64,000 bases of DNA from Pseudomonas sp. PDM15 (GTDB lineage: Bacteria > Pseudomonadota > Gammaproteobacteria > Pseudomonadales > Pseudomonadaceae), in the NCBI RefSeq assembly GCF_014851565.1, contig NZ_JACVAA010000005.1, forward strand, positions 124,001 through 188,000. The letters run 5' to 3'. The translations under genes were made by a program, and so were the position numbers. Under the pieces are notes generated by a model that was given only the letters and a program-made list of their open reading frames with translations, searched no databases and was not told the DNA's origin. The first letter of the stretch is position 1, and each line of letters opens with the position of its first letter. Positions 31,640 to 39,231 of this stretch are shown here, one piece after another.

Positions 31640-33451
31640 TTAGCAGAACGCGAACTCCAATATATTTTTCAATGTATCTTTACTGGATTGCGTAAGATCC
31701 TGCCTTCCATCAAGAAAATTCCTTACACGAAGCCAGGAGTTATACGGCTTATCCTTTGAGCTAGCCTGTTCGCCTTCGAGCTGGTCCCAAAGCACATGCT
31801 CAAATGTATCTGAAACTACATATACATTTTGTGCCCCAGCAATGCTGGCAATTTTTGCATTAGCTTTAAAAGGATGAAGCGCAGCTTTTGCTTCGAGCTC
31901 CTCGTCGGTAAGATTCTTCCTATCCATATCGTGAATAACTTTATAATCAATACCCAGCGTGTTAAGTATTTTTGCGATAGCGGGAATAGTCCATTTGCCA
32001 CCAGCAGAAATAACAGTAATGTCCTTTGTTAGCGCGGGGTTCAACCCAAATCGCTCAAGCAGCTCGAACGCCATACCAAATACTGCTACCTCGGTGTCCC
32101 CTTCTACCAGCACAACACGCTTCGCGAAAAGACTTTCACAAACGGTTGGGTGAAAGTCCAGGGTTGCCCTGAGCATGGCTCGCTCATCATATTCGCCGCT
32201 TTTTTCGAATATATCAGCGGTTATTTGGTGGATGCTTCTTTGATTGCCAGCGTCGCGTTTGATTAGCTTTAATGATTCAGGTTTGTCGGCTAGCGATATT
32301 AAGAATGGAGAGTGTGTGGAGCAGATGACTTGCCAGCGAGGAGAGCTAGTCTTACTGACCAAAGCAGATTTTAGTCTGCGCATTAAGTGAGGATGTATGT
32401 AGAGCTCTGGCTCTTCATACAGAACCACTACGGCCCTATCTCCACCTTCTACAGCGGCTGCCTGCTCCGCATTGCTTTCAAGCATCGCAAAGGCTAGAGC
32501 CCTTTGAACACCGCTGCCTTGATATTGGAGGCTGGTTTCAAATTCCTCGTCTATCAAGAACGTCGCGGCCTTCATGAATAGAGGCTCAATTTCGATATCA
32601 CCAACAGCCAATCTCACCTTAGAGTCAAAATCCAGAATCTGATTCAGCGTATTCGATACTTGATCAAGAGCATCGGTAAGACCGTCAATAATTTGATCGC
32701 CATCGGCCTTGCCCTGTATTTTCTTCTGTAAATCCGCAGCCTTGCCAATATACTCCCTATAAGTGGCGTCATTTTTGACAAGCGGGAATAGTTTGTTTGA
32801 AAATAGGAATGAAAATGGGCTGTTGTTGGTTGCTTTCAGGTCATCTTCAATCTTAAAGCATGCTGGCACATACATAACATGCGGAACAGCTTGCTGAAGA
32901 GAGTTTGCAAATTTCTTTTGGTGCCATTCAGTTGTGGTTGTCACTAAGTGTGGGTGCCGGTCTCTAATATAATTCTCGACATCAACCCCTCGCTGTTTGA
33001 ATTCTTCGGAACTAGTTATATTCAATGCTTGCAGGCATTCTTTAACCTCAGCAAACTTCTTAGCCTCGGTATAATTCTTCCATGGAAATTCATCCATAGT
33101 GCAGAACACACTATACTCGTGAGAAATTGAAGTGCTTTCTTCCGGCCAAGTTGCAGACATCCTGACCTTCAGAGAGTCCCCATCTAAAAGTCCGGAAATT
33201 GACGGTTTACGCTTCTCCCACTCTTCCAAATCCTTAAATTCGCATGTGATCTGCATTATTTCGGCCGATTGAGTCTTGTTTGGCCAATCATCAATGGTGG
33301 GCTTTTCGTTATTGAGCAAAATATGAAGCGCATGGAGAATAGAAGACTTCCCGATATTGTTTGGCCCAATAAAAGTTGTGAAGTCTTCCAGATTTATCTC
33401 TGCGTAAGAAATACCGCGAAAGTTCTGAATGGTAACCTTTCTTATCTTCAT
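31640..33451 (-). CDS. OLD-family ATP-dependent nuclease (ATPase + TOPRIM), prophage cargo
   Basis: OLD (overcoming lysogenization defect) family. The start MKIRKVTIQNFRGISYAEIN at 33451 has AAAGGGA 6 nt upstream, giving 603 residues. ABC-type ATPase: Walker A FIGPNNIGKSSILHAL (~25-40), signature YQGSGVQRALAFAMLE (~325), Walker B VVLYEEPELYIHP (~350), H-loop CSTHSPFL. C-terminal TOPRIM nuclease: VVLVEGDTEVAVFG, VISAGGKWTIP and the DxD of VIHDMDRKNL, the metal ligands. Much more AT-rich than its neighbours, so separately acquired. No UvrD-like GajB partner is adjacent, so it is a stand-alone (P2 Old-like) type. Such enzymes often give anti-phage defence; here that is inference. Confidence 0.9.
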   Translation of the reverse strand: MKIRKVTIQNFRGISYAEINLEDFTTFIGPNNIGKSSILHALHILLNNEKPTIDDWPNKTQSAEIMQITCEFKDLEEWEKRKPSISGLLDGDSLKVRMSATWPEESTSISHEYSVFCTMDEFPWKNYTEAKKFAEVKECLQALNITSSEEFKQRGVDVENYIRDRHPHLVTTTTEWHQKKFANSLQQAVPHVMYVPACFKIEDDLKATNNSPFSFLFSNKLFPLVKNDATYREYIGKAADLQKKIQGKADGDQIIDGLTDALDQVSNTLNQILDFDSKVRLAVGDIEIEPLFMKAATFLIDEEFETSLQYQGSGVQRALAFAMLESNAEQAAAVEGGDRAVVVLYEEPELYIHPHLMRRLKSALVSKTSSPRWQVICSTHSPFLISLADKPESLKLIKRDAGNQRSIHQITADIFEKSGEYDERAMLRATLDFHPTVCESLFAKRVVLVEGDTEVAVFGMAFELLERFGLNPALTKDITVISAGGKWTIPAIAKILNTLGIDYKVIHDMDRKNLTDEELEAKAALHPFKANAKIASIAGAQNVYVVSDTFEHVLWDQLEGEQASSKDKPYNSWLRVRNFLDGRQDLTQSSKDTLKNILEFAFC

Positions 33452-33549
33452 GGCAATTCCCTTTGGCTTAGGTGGCATCACATTGCCATCAAGTCATAGC
33501 AGAGGAATTGACTTGTGTCAGGAGAGGCACGGCGGAGCAGCACGACGGA

Positions 33550-33569
33550 GTGTCGAAGAAGTGTCGAAA
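33550..33569 (+). repeat. Tandem GTGTCGAA pair, right copy (candidate integrase arm site)
   Basis: Same paired motif as at 22829-22848 with a single mismatch, about 90 bp inside attR. The rest of 33452-33660 contains no gene I can support. Confidence 0.5.
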
Positions 33570-33660
33570 TCAATGTGCCGGATAGCTAGGAATTGAAAGG
33601 GAGAGAGGCCTTGGAGCCCTAGAATGAGCGGGTTTGATACGAAACAGAACGCAAAAAACA

Positions 33661-33688
33661 GGGTTCAAATCCCCCCGGCTCCACCAAA
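33661..33688 (+). other. attR core of the ssrA-integrated prophage
   Basis: Exact 28-bp copy of the tmRNA 3' end found at 22757-22784. Only this fragment of ssrA is present here; upstream tmRNA sequence is absent, marking it as the phage-host junction. Confidence 0.92.
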
Positions 33689-33692
33689 CAAG

Positions 33693-33730
33693 CCCCTGAT
33701 TTTCCCAGTGAAAATCAGGGGTTTTTCTTT
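33693..33730 (+). terminator. Original host tmRNA terminator, displaced by the prophage
   Basis: Perfect 12-bp stem CCCCTGATTTTC / GAAAATCAGGGG and TTTTTCTTT. It is nearly identical to the copy after ssrA at 22789-22826 but differs in the loop and one stem base. Confidence 0.88.
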
Positions 33731-33868
33731 GGGTGCCGAAAAGTGGTCGAACCGCTTCTTTACGGGTGCCCAGCCAACGGAACGGAAACCAAAGCGAAGC
33801 GTCCAAGAACTGAAGGAGCTCCATTTGCCAGTGGCTGAGCTGCAGCGTTTTAGTTCAGGAGTACGATC

Positions 33869-34045
33869 ATGAATTACATGACATTGATAACGCTTGTGTC
33901 GGTTCTTGCACTGACTGGCTGCAGCTTCAGCGCGCCAGGCGTTCATGCCCGCATAGGTGACGCCGATGCCATTCACCTAGACATCGGCGATCATCGCGGC
34001 GGAAGTTTTTGCCCCCCAGGGCATCGCATGAAAGGAAGTTGCTAA
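33869..34045 (+). CDS. Tiny lipoprotein, first of a tandem pair
   Basis: 58 residues from ATG 33869: a lipoprotein signal peptide MNYMTLITLVSVLALTGC with lipobox LTGC, then about 40 residues ending CPPGHRMKGSC. The middle (IGDADAIHLDIGDHRGG) is acidic. The C-terminal CPPG-x3-KG-x-C motif recurs in the next gene, which starts 0 bp after this stop. Function unknown; host side of attR. An upstream ribosome site AGGAG (33857-33861) supports the start. Confidence 0.75.
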   Translation: MNYMTLITLVSVLALTGCSFSAPGVHARIGDADAIHLDIGDHRGGSFCPPGHRMKGSC

Positions 34046-34195
34046 ATGACTGCACGAATTGTCGCCCTGATCATGGCTGCTGTTCTTATTTCGGGTTGTA
34101 GCCTGAGGCTTCCGGGCATAGGCATTGATATTGGCGACGGCGGCGGCGGCCCACCTCACTGCCCACCGGGTCAAGCCAAGAAAGGCAGATGCTAG
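34046..34195 (+). CDS. Tiny lipoprotein, second of a tandem pair
   Basis: 49 residues, ATG directly after the TAA of the previous gene, with GGAAG upstream inside that gene. Signal peptide MTARIVALIMAAVLISGC ends in lipobox ISGC. The mature part has a Gly-rich acidic stretch (IDIGDGGGGPPH) and ends CPPGQAKKGRC. It is paralogous to the previous gene. An intrinsic terminator follows at 34237-34268. Confidence 0.75.
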   Translation: MTARIVALIMAAVLISGCSLRLPGIGIDIGDGGGGPPHCPPGQAKKGRC

Positions 34196-34236
34196 AGCGC
34201 ATCCTGGCGTTCTAAGCCTGAATCTGGCTCTGTAGT

Positions 34237-34268
34237 TAAAAAGGTCGGCATTGCCGGCCTTTTTTATT
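34237..34268 (+). terminator. Terminator after the small lipoprotein pair
   Basis: AAAAAGGTCGGCA-TTGCCGGCCTTTTTT hairpin with long T-run, 42 bp after the second lipoprotein. Confidence 0.85.
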
Positions 34269-34356
34269 TATTGACCGCGTAACCCTAGCTAGACGCTACC
34301 AGGCGAATATTCCCCGCTCTTCTGCTTTGATGCCCAGGAAACTCCCCACACTCCAC

Positions 34357-34392
34357 AAAAAACAACGCCGACCAGCTTGCGCGGGTCGGCGT
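34357..34392 (-). terminator. Terminator after the metQ-like gene
   Basis: On the minus strand ACGCCGACC pairs with GGTCGGCGT around a 10-nt loop, followed by TGTTTTTT. It lies 77 bp beyond the metQ-like stop. Confidence 0.8.
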
Positions 34393-34468
34393 CAAAAGGA
34401 GAAGGCAGCTCAGCCTTCACCACCGTGGTTCACGGCGGGCAGCAGCGACACAAAAGAAAGAACCGCGC

Positions 34469-35257
34469 TTAGAACGCGGGAACTACGGCTCCCGAATAGC
34501 GCTTCTCGATGAAGGCCTTCACTTCCGGGCTGGTCAGGGCGGCAGAGAGTTTCTTGATGGCCTCGCTGCTCTGGTTGTCCGGGCGGGACACCAGGTAGTT
34601 CACGTAAGGCGAGTCGCTGCCCTCGATGACCAGCGCGTCCTTGCTCGGGTTCAGCTTGGCTTCCAGGGCGTAGTTGGTGTTGATCAGGGCCAGGTCGACC
34701 TGATCCAGCACGCGCGGCAGGATGGCCGCCTCGAGCTCCTTGAACTTGAACTGGTGCGGGTTCTCGGCGATGTCCTTGGGCGAGGCCAGGGCGTTGCTCG
34801 GATCCTTGAGCTTGAGCAGGCCGGCCTTCTGCAGCAGGAGCAGGGCACGACCGCCGTTGCTGCCCTCGTTGGGGATGGCGATGGTCGCACCCTTGGGCAG
34901 ATCGGCCAGCGACTTGTACTTCAGCGAATAGCCCCCGAAGGGCTCGACGTGCACACCCTTGACGATCACCAGGTCGGTGCCACGGTCGTGGTTGAAGGTG
35001 TCCAGGTAGGGCTTGGTCTGGAAGTAGTTGGCGTCCAGTTGCTTCTGGCTCACCTGCAGGTTGGGTTGCACGTAATCGGTGAAGACTTTGACGTCCAGGT
35101 CGACGCCTTCCTTGGCCAGCTGCGGCTTGATCAGCTCGAGGATTTCCGCGTGGGGCACGGGCGTGGCGGCAACGCTGAGCTTCTCTCCGGCGTGCGCCAG
35201 AGTGGCAGAGAGAGCAGCCGCCAGAGCGGTCAACAGCAAGGTCTTCTTCATGTCCAT
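34469..35257 (-). CDS. metQ: MetQ/NlpA-family substrate-binding protein
   Basis: Periplasmic binding component of a methionine-type ABC importer. 262 residues: signal peptide MDMKKTLLLTALAAALSATLAHA, then the NlpA-family core (LSVAATPVPHAEILELIKP, KVFTDYVQPN, LDANYFQTKPYL, GATIAIPNEGSNGGRALLLLQKAGL, ALINTNYA, PYVNYLVSRPDNQSS). Unlike typical MetQ there is no lipobox Cys, so it looks like a free periplasmic protein. No metN or metI is adjacent, so it is an orphan component whose partners lie elsewhere. The ligand (Met or another sulfur amino acid) is inferred from family. Confidence 0.88.
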   Translation of the reverse strand: MDMKKTLLLTALAAALSATLAHAGEKLSVAATPVPHAEILELIKPQLAKEGVDLDVKVFTDYVQPNLQVSQKQLDANYFQTKPYLDTFNHDRGTDLVIVKGVHVEPFGGYSLKYKSLADLPKGATIAIPNEGSNGGRALLLLQKAGLLKLKDPSNALASPKDIAENPHQFKFKELEAAILPRVLDQVDLALINTNYALEAKLNPSKDALVIEGSDSPYVNYLVSRPDNQSSEAIKKLSAALTSPEVKAFIEKRYSGAVVPAF

Positions 35258-35339
35258 GATCTCGATTAAGGCGCCGCGGCTGGATCTTCAGCCGCCGGCA
35301 GGTTGGCTTTGGTCCCAGTGGGTAGGCTGGGTGGAGTGA

Positions 35340-35412
35340 CAGTAGGGATTTTTCTTATTCCTTAAAAATACTGTTTAATTATTTTTATATTCTATTTATA
35401 AATAAAAGAAAC
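35340..35412. promoter_or_regulatory. AT-rich promoter region of the metQ-like gene
   Basis: In the 284-bp gap between the divergent metQ-like and MFS genes a stretch of about 70 bp is strikingly AT-rich (TTCCTTAAAAATACTG, AATTATTTTTATATT) in a GC-rich genome. It probably carries promoter and activator sites; no single motif is certain. Confidence 0.35.
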
Positions 35413-35541
35413 GCAGCCTCTGAATCTGCTGACCGACTGGTCGCGCGGGAGAGCGCCCGATCGCGTATAGTCGCGACCCGCACAAACCTGAGCGCCCGGA
35501 CAATTTCAGCCGCGCGCTCGATCGCTTTCCCGGACCTCCGC

Positions 35542-36720
35542 ATGCACCCGCGCACCCTGCTCTCCTTGCCCCTGCTGGCCCTGGCTCTCGGCGGCTTCGT
35601 CGTCGGTAGCAGCGAGTTCATCATCATGGGCCTACTGCCCGAAGTGGCCGCGGACCTTGGCGTGAGCCTGGCCGACGCCGGCCTGCTGGTCAGCGCCTAT
35701 GCCATGGGGGTGGTGATCGGCGCACCGCTGCTCGGTCCGCTGCTGGGTCGCCTGCCGCGCAAGCAGGCGCTGCTGTGGCTGATGGGCGCCTACTCGCTGG
35801 GCAACCTCGGCTGCGCCCTGGCGCCGGACTACAGCTGGCTGATCGCCATGCGCGTGCTCACCGCCGTCAGTCACGCCGGCTTCTTCGGCTGTGCCACGCT
35901 GATGGCCGCCGAGCTGGCGCCGCTGCACCGGCGCGCCTCGGCCATGGCCCTGGTGCTCAGCGGCCTGACCATCGCCAACGTGCTCGGTGTGCCACTGGGC
36001 GCCTGGCTCGGCCAGGCCACCAGTTGGCGGGTGACCTTCGCCGTGGTCGCCGCAATCGGTCTGCTCGCCCTGCTCGCCCAGGCCCTGTGGCTGCCGCGCA
36101 CGCCCGTGCCACCGCGCGGCGAAGCCGGTGCCTGGAGCGGCATCCTGCGCCGTCCGGTGCTGCATGCGCTGTTGGTGTGCTGCCTGTCGTCGGTGGCGCT
36201 GTTCGGCGTGTTCACCTACATCAGCCCGTTGCTGCGCGATGTCGGCGGCTTCAGCGCCTCGCACAGCAACGGCGCGCTGCTGCTGTTCGGCATCGGCCTG
36301 ACCCTGGGCAACCTGCTCGGTGGCCGCCTGGCCGACAAGGGCGTGCGCTTCGCCCTGCCGCTGGCCTTCGCCGCCAGCACCCTGTGCCTGCTCGGCCTGT
36401 ACCTGTTCATGGACGTGGCGCCGCTGGTGCTGGCCCTGCTGTTCGCCTGGGGCGTGGCCAGCTTCGCCATCTCCTCACCGCTGCAGCTGCTGCTGGTCGA
36501 GCAGGCCGGCGAATCCGCCAGCCTGGCCGCCACCCTGAGCCACGCCGCGTTCAATCTGGGCAACGCCAGCGGCGCCTATTTCGGGGGCCTGTGGCTGAGC
36601 GTCAACCTCGGCCTGGCCAACCTGCCGCTGCTGGGCGTGGGACTGCTGGCGATGGCCATCCTGGTCAGCCTGCCACTGCCGCGTCTGCGCGCGACGCGCG
36701 AGCGCCTCGGGCAACACTGA
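35542..36720 (+). CDS. MFS transporter, DHA1 drug/sugar-efflux type
   Basis: Major-facilitator exporter of 392 residues with 12 predicted hydrophobic segments. The first reads LALALGGFVVGSSEFIIMGLLPEVAADL, the pattern of the AraJ/NepI/CmlA-like group. The loop 2-3 motif A appears as GPLLGRLPRKQALLW. Substrate cannot be told from sequence. The start at 35542 (MHPRTLLSLPLLALALGG) is the only one before the first helix. It is divergent from the metQ-like gene. Confidence 0.9.
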   Translation: MHPRTLLSLPLLALALGGFVVGSSEFIIMGLLPEVAADLGVSLADAGLLVSAYAMGVVIGAPLLGPLLGRLPRKQALLWLMGAYSLGNLGCALAPDYSWLIAMRVLTAVSHAGFFGCATLMAAELAPLHRRASAMALVLSGLTIANVLGVPLGAWLGQATSWRVTFAVVAAIGLLALLAQALWLPRTPVPPRGEAGAWSGILRRPVLHALLVCCLSSVALFGVFTYISPLLRDVGGFSASHSNGALLLFGIGLTLGNLLGGRLADKGVRFALPLAFAASTLCLLGLYLFMDVAPLVLALLFAWGVASFAISSPLQLLLVEQAGESASLAATLSHAAFNLGNASGAYFGGLWLSVNLGLANLPLLGVGLLAMAILVSLPLPRLRATRERLGQH

Positions 36721-36879
36721 GGACGCCTGGATAACCGTCACTCACAAGCCATGCGCCCCTCCACCTCGCTGCAGATTGCAGGAAATTTGCAGCTCTCGAC
36801 GATTACGCGCACCGCAACTGTTCAGCTCCCCACAGATCGGCTAACAATCGCTTATCCGTTCCGCTCAAGAAGTGCGCCC

Positions 36880-37914
36880 ATGGATCAGATACTGTCGCAG
36901 CTCTCCGAAACCGTCCCCAATGCCCGGACGTTGGAGGAGCTGACACGCCCCTTGCTGACGCTGCTCGGCCAGGTCACAGGCATGGAGTCGACCTACCTGA
37001 CCACCATCAATACCGACCAGGGCGTCCAGCGCGTCGAGTTCGCCCGCAACGTCGGCACCATGGAGATCCCCGAAGGGCTGGTGGTGCCCTGGGCCGATAC
37101 GCTGTGCAAGCGGGCGCTGGACGAGAACCGCATGTACTCGGACAACGTCGCCGAATGCTGGGGCGATTCGGAAGCCGCCGCGGCCCTGGGCATCCGCACC
37201 TATGTGAGCGCACCGATCCGCGCCCAGGATGGCCAGGTGCTGGGCACCGTCTGCGCGGCCAGTTCCGCCCAGGTGGCGCGCGCGCCGGAGGTGGAGCCGC
37301 TGCTGAAGCTGCTGTCCGGGCTGCTCAGTTACTCCCTCGAACGTGAGCGACTGGTCGCGCGCCTGCAAGTCGCCAACAGCGAGCTGGCCAGGCTGGCCCT
37401 GACCGACGCCCTGACTGGCCTGCCCAACCGCCGCGCAGTGCTCAACGATTTCGCCCACCTGTTCGCCCTGGCCCAGCGCGAGAGCCGCTACATCCTGGCG
37501 GCGGTCATCGACCTGGATGGCTTCAAGCAGATCAACGACACCCATGGCCACCTGGCTGGCGACCAGTTCCTGCGCGGCATTGCCGCCCAGCTGCAACACG
37601 ATCTGCGCGCCAGCGACGTCTTCGGCCGTACCGGCGGCGATGAATTCGTGGTCATCGCCCTCGGTACGCCGTCCGATCACGCCGATCTGACCGTTGGCAT
37701 GCAACAGGCCGCGCAGCAGCTGCAGGAGCGCCTGACCCAGGCGACCATCGGCCGCTACGAACTGGGCGCAGGTATCGACGCGCTGCACTACACGGGCGCC
37801 AGTGTCGGCGTGGTGGCGGTGATTCCGGACGACATGACGGCGGAACAGGCGATCAAGCTGGCCGACCAGGAAATGTATCGGGTGAAGCAACAGCGCAAGC
37901 GGCAAAAGCCCTAG
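36880..37914 (+). CDS. GAF-GGDEF diguanylate cyclase
   Basis: Makes cyclic di-GMP. The start MDQILSQLSETVPNARTLEEL at 36880 gives 344 residues; an earlier in-frame ATG lacks support. The GAF sensor (~15-160) is followed by a short coiled-coil signalling helix (ELARLALTDALTGLPNRRAV). The GGDEF domain has an intact active site FGRTGGDEFVVIAL and, five residues ahead, the RxxD inhibitory site (RASD), so product feedback is expected. There is no EAL domain and no membrane segment, so it is a soluble enzyme responding to a small ligand. Its end overlaps the convergent methyltransferase gene by 4 bp. Confidence 0.93.
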   Translation: MDQILSQLSETVPNARTLEELTRPLLTLLGQVTGMESTYLTTINTDQGVQRVEFARNVGTMEIPEGLVVPWADTLCKRALDENRMYSDNVAECWGDSEAAAALGIRTYVSAPIRAQDGQVLGTVCAASSAQVARAPEVEPLLKLLSGLLSYSLERERLVARLQVANSELARLALTDALTGLPNRRAVLNDFAHLFALAQRESRYILAAVIDLDGFKQINDTHGHLAGDQFLRGIAAQLQHDLRASDVFGRTGGDEFVVIALGTPSDHADLTVGMQQAAQQLQERLTQATIGRYELGAGIDALHYTGASVGVVAVIPDDMTAEQAIKLADQEMYRVKQQRKRQKP

Positions 37915-38663
37915 ATCGTTTGGCGCCTCACGCATACGAACAGCGCATTGCCCGACGCCCCGTCCCAAGGCGCGATGCGCTGGTAGTCATGCTCGAATAC
38001 CTGCACCTCGAAGTACGGTTCCAGCTGCGCCTGCAGCTCGGCGAAGCTCAGGGCGACCATCGGGTGTTCGTCGTGCCAGGTCTGCGTCTGCCCGGCCGTG
38101 GTCTTCTCGATGCTCAGGCGCAGCGCCTGGCGCTCGCCCTCGCCGCCGTAGTACCAGCCGGAACCGAAGGCGAACAGGCTGCCGTCGTGCTCCACCCTGT
38201 GGCGCACGAACGAGCGGTTATCGATTTTGTGCTTGTCCACCGCGTTGAAGCACAACACCCCGCCTTCGGCGAGCGCGGCATGCGCGCTGGCCAGACAATC
38301 GCCCAGCTCGTCCAGCCCGGCGTTGTAGTGGATCGAGTAGAGGAAGCAGGTGATCAGGTCCAGCGGCTGCTCGGCCTTGAAGTCGGCCATGTCCTGGCGG
38401 CTGAAGTGCGCCTCGGGGCAGCGCTGCTGGGCGATGTCGAGCATCGGCTGGTTGATGTCCAGGCCGGCGCTGCAGTAGCCGAAGTCGAGGAAGTGGCGCA
38501 CGTGCGGGCCGGTGCCGCAGGCGAGGTCCAAGTGGTTGCGCCCTTGGTTGCCGAACAGCTGGTGCAGACGACGCACGCTGTGGCTCTGCGCCTGGTAGTC
38601 GATGTCGGCGCACATCAGGTCGTAGTAGGCGGACAGGTCGGTGTACAGGGCGTTGGAGGACAT
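37911..38663 (-). CDS. Class I SAM-dependent methyltransferase
   Basis: Start MSSNALYTDLSAYYDLMCADIDY at 38663 gives 250 residues. SAM-binding motif I HLDLACGTGPHVRHFLDFG (~50-68) is followed by the acidic residue of AGLDINQPML. Motif II/III lies around LDLITCFLYSIHY. The C-terminal part is a beta-rich domain (LFAFGSGWYYGGEGERQALRLS). This two-domain plan matches small-molecule methyltransferases; substrate unknown. The short extension in front of this start has no ribosome site. Confidence 0.88.
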   Translation of the reverse strand: MSSNALYTDLSAYYDLMCADIDYQAQSHSVRRLHQLFGNQGRNHLDLACGTGPHVRHFLDFGYCSAGLDINQPMLDIAQQRCPEAHFSRQDMADFKAEQPLDLITCFLYSIHYNAGLDELGDCLASAHAALAEGGVLCFNAVDKHKIDNRSFVRHRVEHDGSLFAFGSGWYYGGEGERQALRLSIEKTTAGQTQTWHDEHPMVALSFAELQAQLEPYFEVQVFEHDYQRIAPWDGASGNALFVCVRRQTI

Positions 38664-38842
38664 AAGCGGCCAGCAAATTGGGCGGGAAATTTCGGCCGGC
38701 ATGGTAGCGCAACCCCAAAGTGCCCATGGCAGAAACAGACAACCCGCACGGAGCCGAGACCTACTTAAAGCAGGGGCTCAACAGAACGCCGACCGCGCGA
38801 ACGAGGCGGCAGAGCCCCACTTCCTGGATCTGCTCACAGAAC

Positions 38843-39070
38843 TCAGGAGGCCTTGCTCTTCCTGAGTCTTTGCCACAGCCAGCCCACCAGCACGCCGGCG
38901 AGGTAGCTGAGCAGGATGGGCGCCACCAGTCCGACCAGGGCTTCGGCAATCAGATTCCAGTTGAGCAACTCCTCCCGGTCGGTCAGGCGCCAGGTCTTGG
39001 TCACGTAGAACAGCACCAGGCCCGTCCAGACCAGAGAAAACAGCATCCACAGCCGCTGCCAGCCATTCAT
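38843..39070 (-). CDS. Small two-span membrane protein, unknown
   Basis: 75 residues with two hydrophobic helices (~5-24, LWMLFSLVWTGLVLFYV; ~40-66, AEALVGLVAPILLSYLAGVLVGWLW) and a basic tail RLRKSKAS. The loop KTWRLTDREELLNWN is charged. Not recognised; plausible as a conserved pseudomonad inner-membrane protein. It stands alone between the methyltransferase and polB. Confidence 0.65.
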   Translation of the reverse strand: MNGWQRLWMLFSLVWTGLVLFYVTKTWRLTDREELLNWNLIAEALVGLVAPILLSYLAGVLVGWLWQRLRKSKAS

Positions 39071-39231
39071 GTCCCTTCAGCTCCGTTCCGATAGCCATGA
39101 ATTCCCATACTCCAGGCCGGAAAGTATAGAACCGCCTGCCGGCAGAGAAGCCCCGTGTGGCGCGATGAAGGCCGGTTTGCCGACTCGCTCACGCCGCCGC
39201 AGCGCCCGTTCGACCGCCCGGCCAGCAGGCC

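Larger units (their letters stand above)
22785..33688. mobile_element. Filamentous (Pf/Zot-type inovirus) prophage integrated in ssrA
   Basis: A 10.9-kb element between 28-bp direct repeats. It holds, in leftward order, an excisionase-like HTH, Cys-rich proteins, presumed ssDNA-binding protein, major coat, tiny hydrophobic protein, pIII-like adsorption protein, DUF2523, Zot, replication initiator, zinc-ribbon membrane protein and tyrosine integrase. Rightward genes are a probable repressor and a membrane protein. An AT-rich OLD nuclease gene occupies the right end. All core inovirus functions appear present, so it may be active. The modest size and ssDNA-phage gene order argue against a tailed phage remnant. 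Confidence 0.93.

Noticed and set aside
31640..33451. Gabija (GajA/GajB) defence system
   Set aside because: The GajA-like OLD nuclease is present but no UvrD-type GajB helicase gene lies on either side, so only a stand-alone OLD protein is supported.
33665..33976. Minus-strand frames over attR and the first small lipoprotein
   Set aside because: They cross the attachment site and terminator; the plus-strand lipoprotein has a clear signal peptide and ribosome site.
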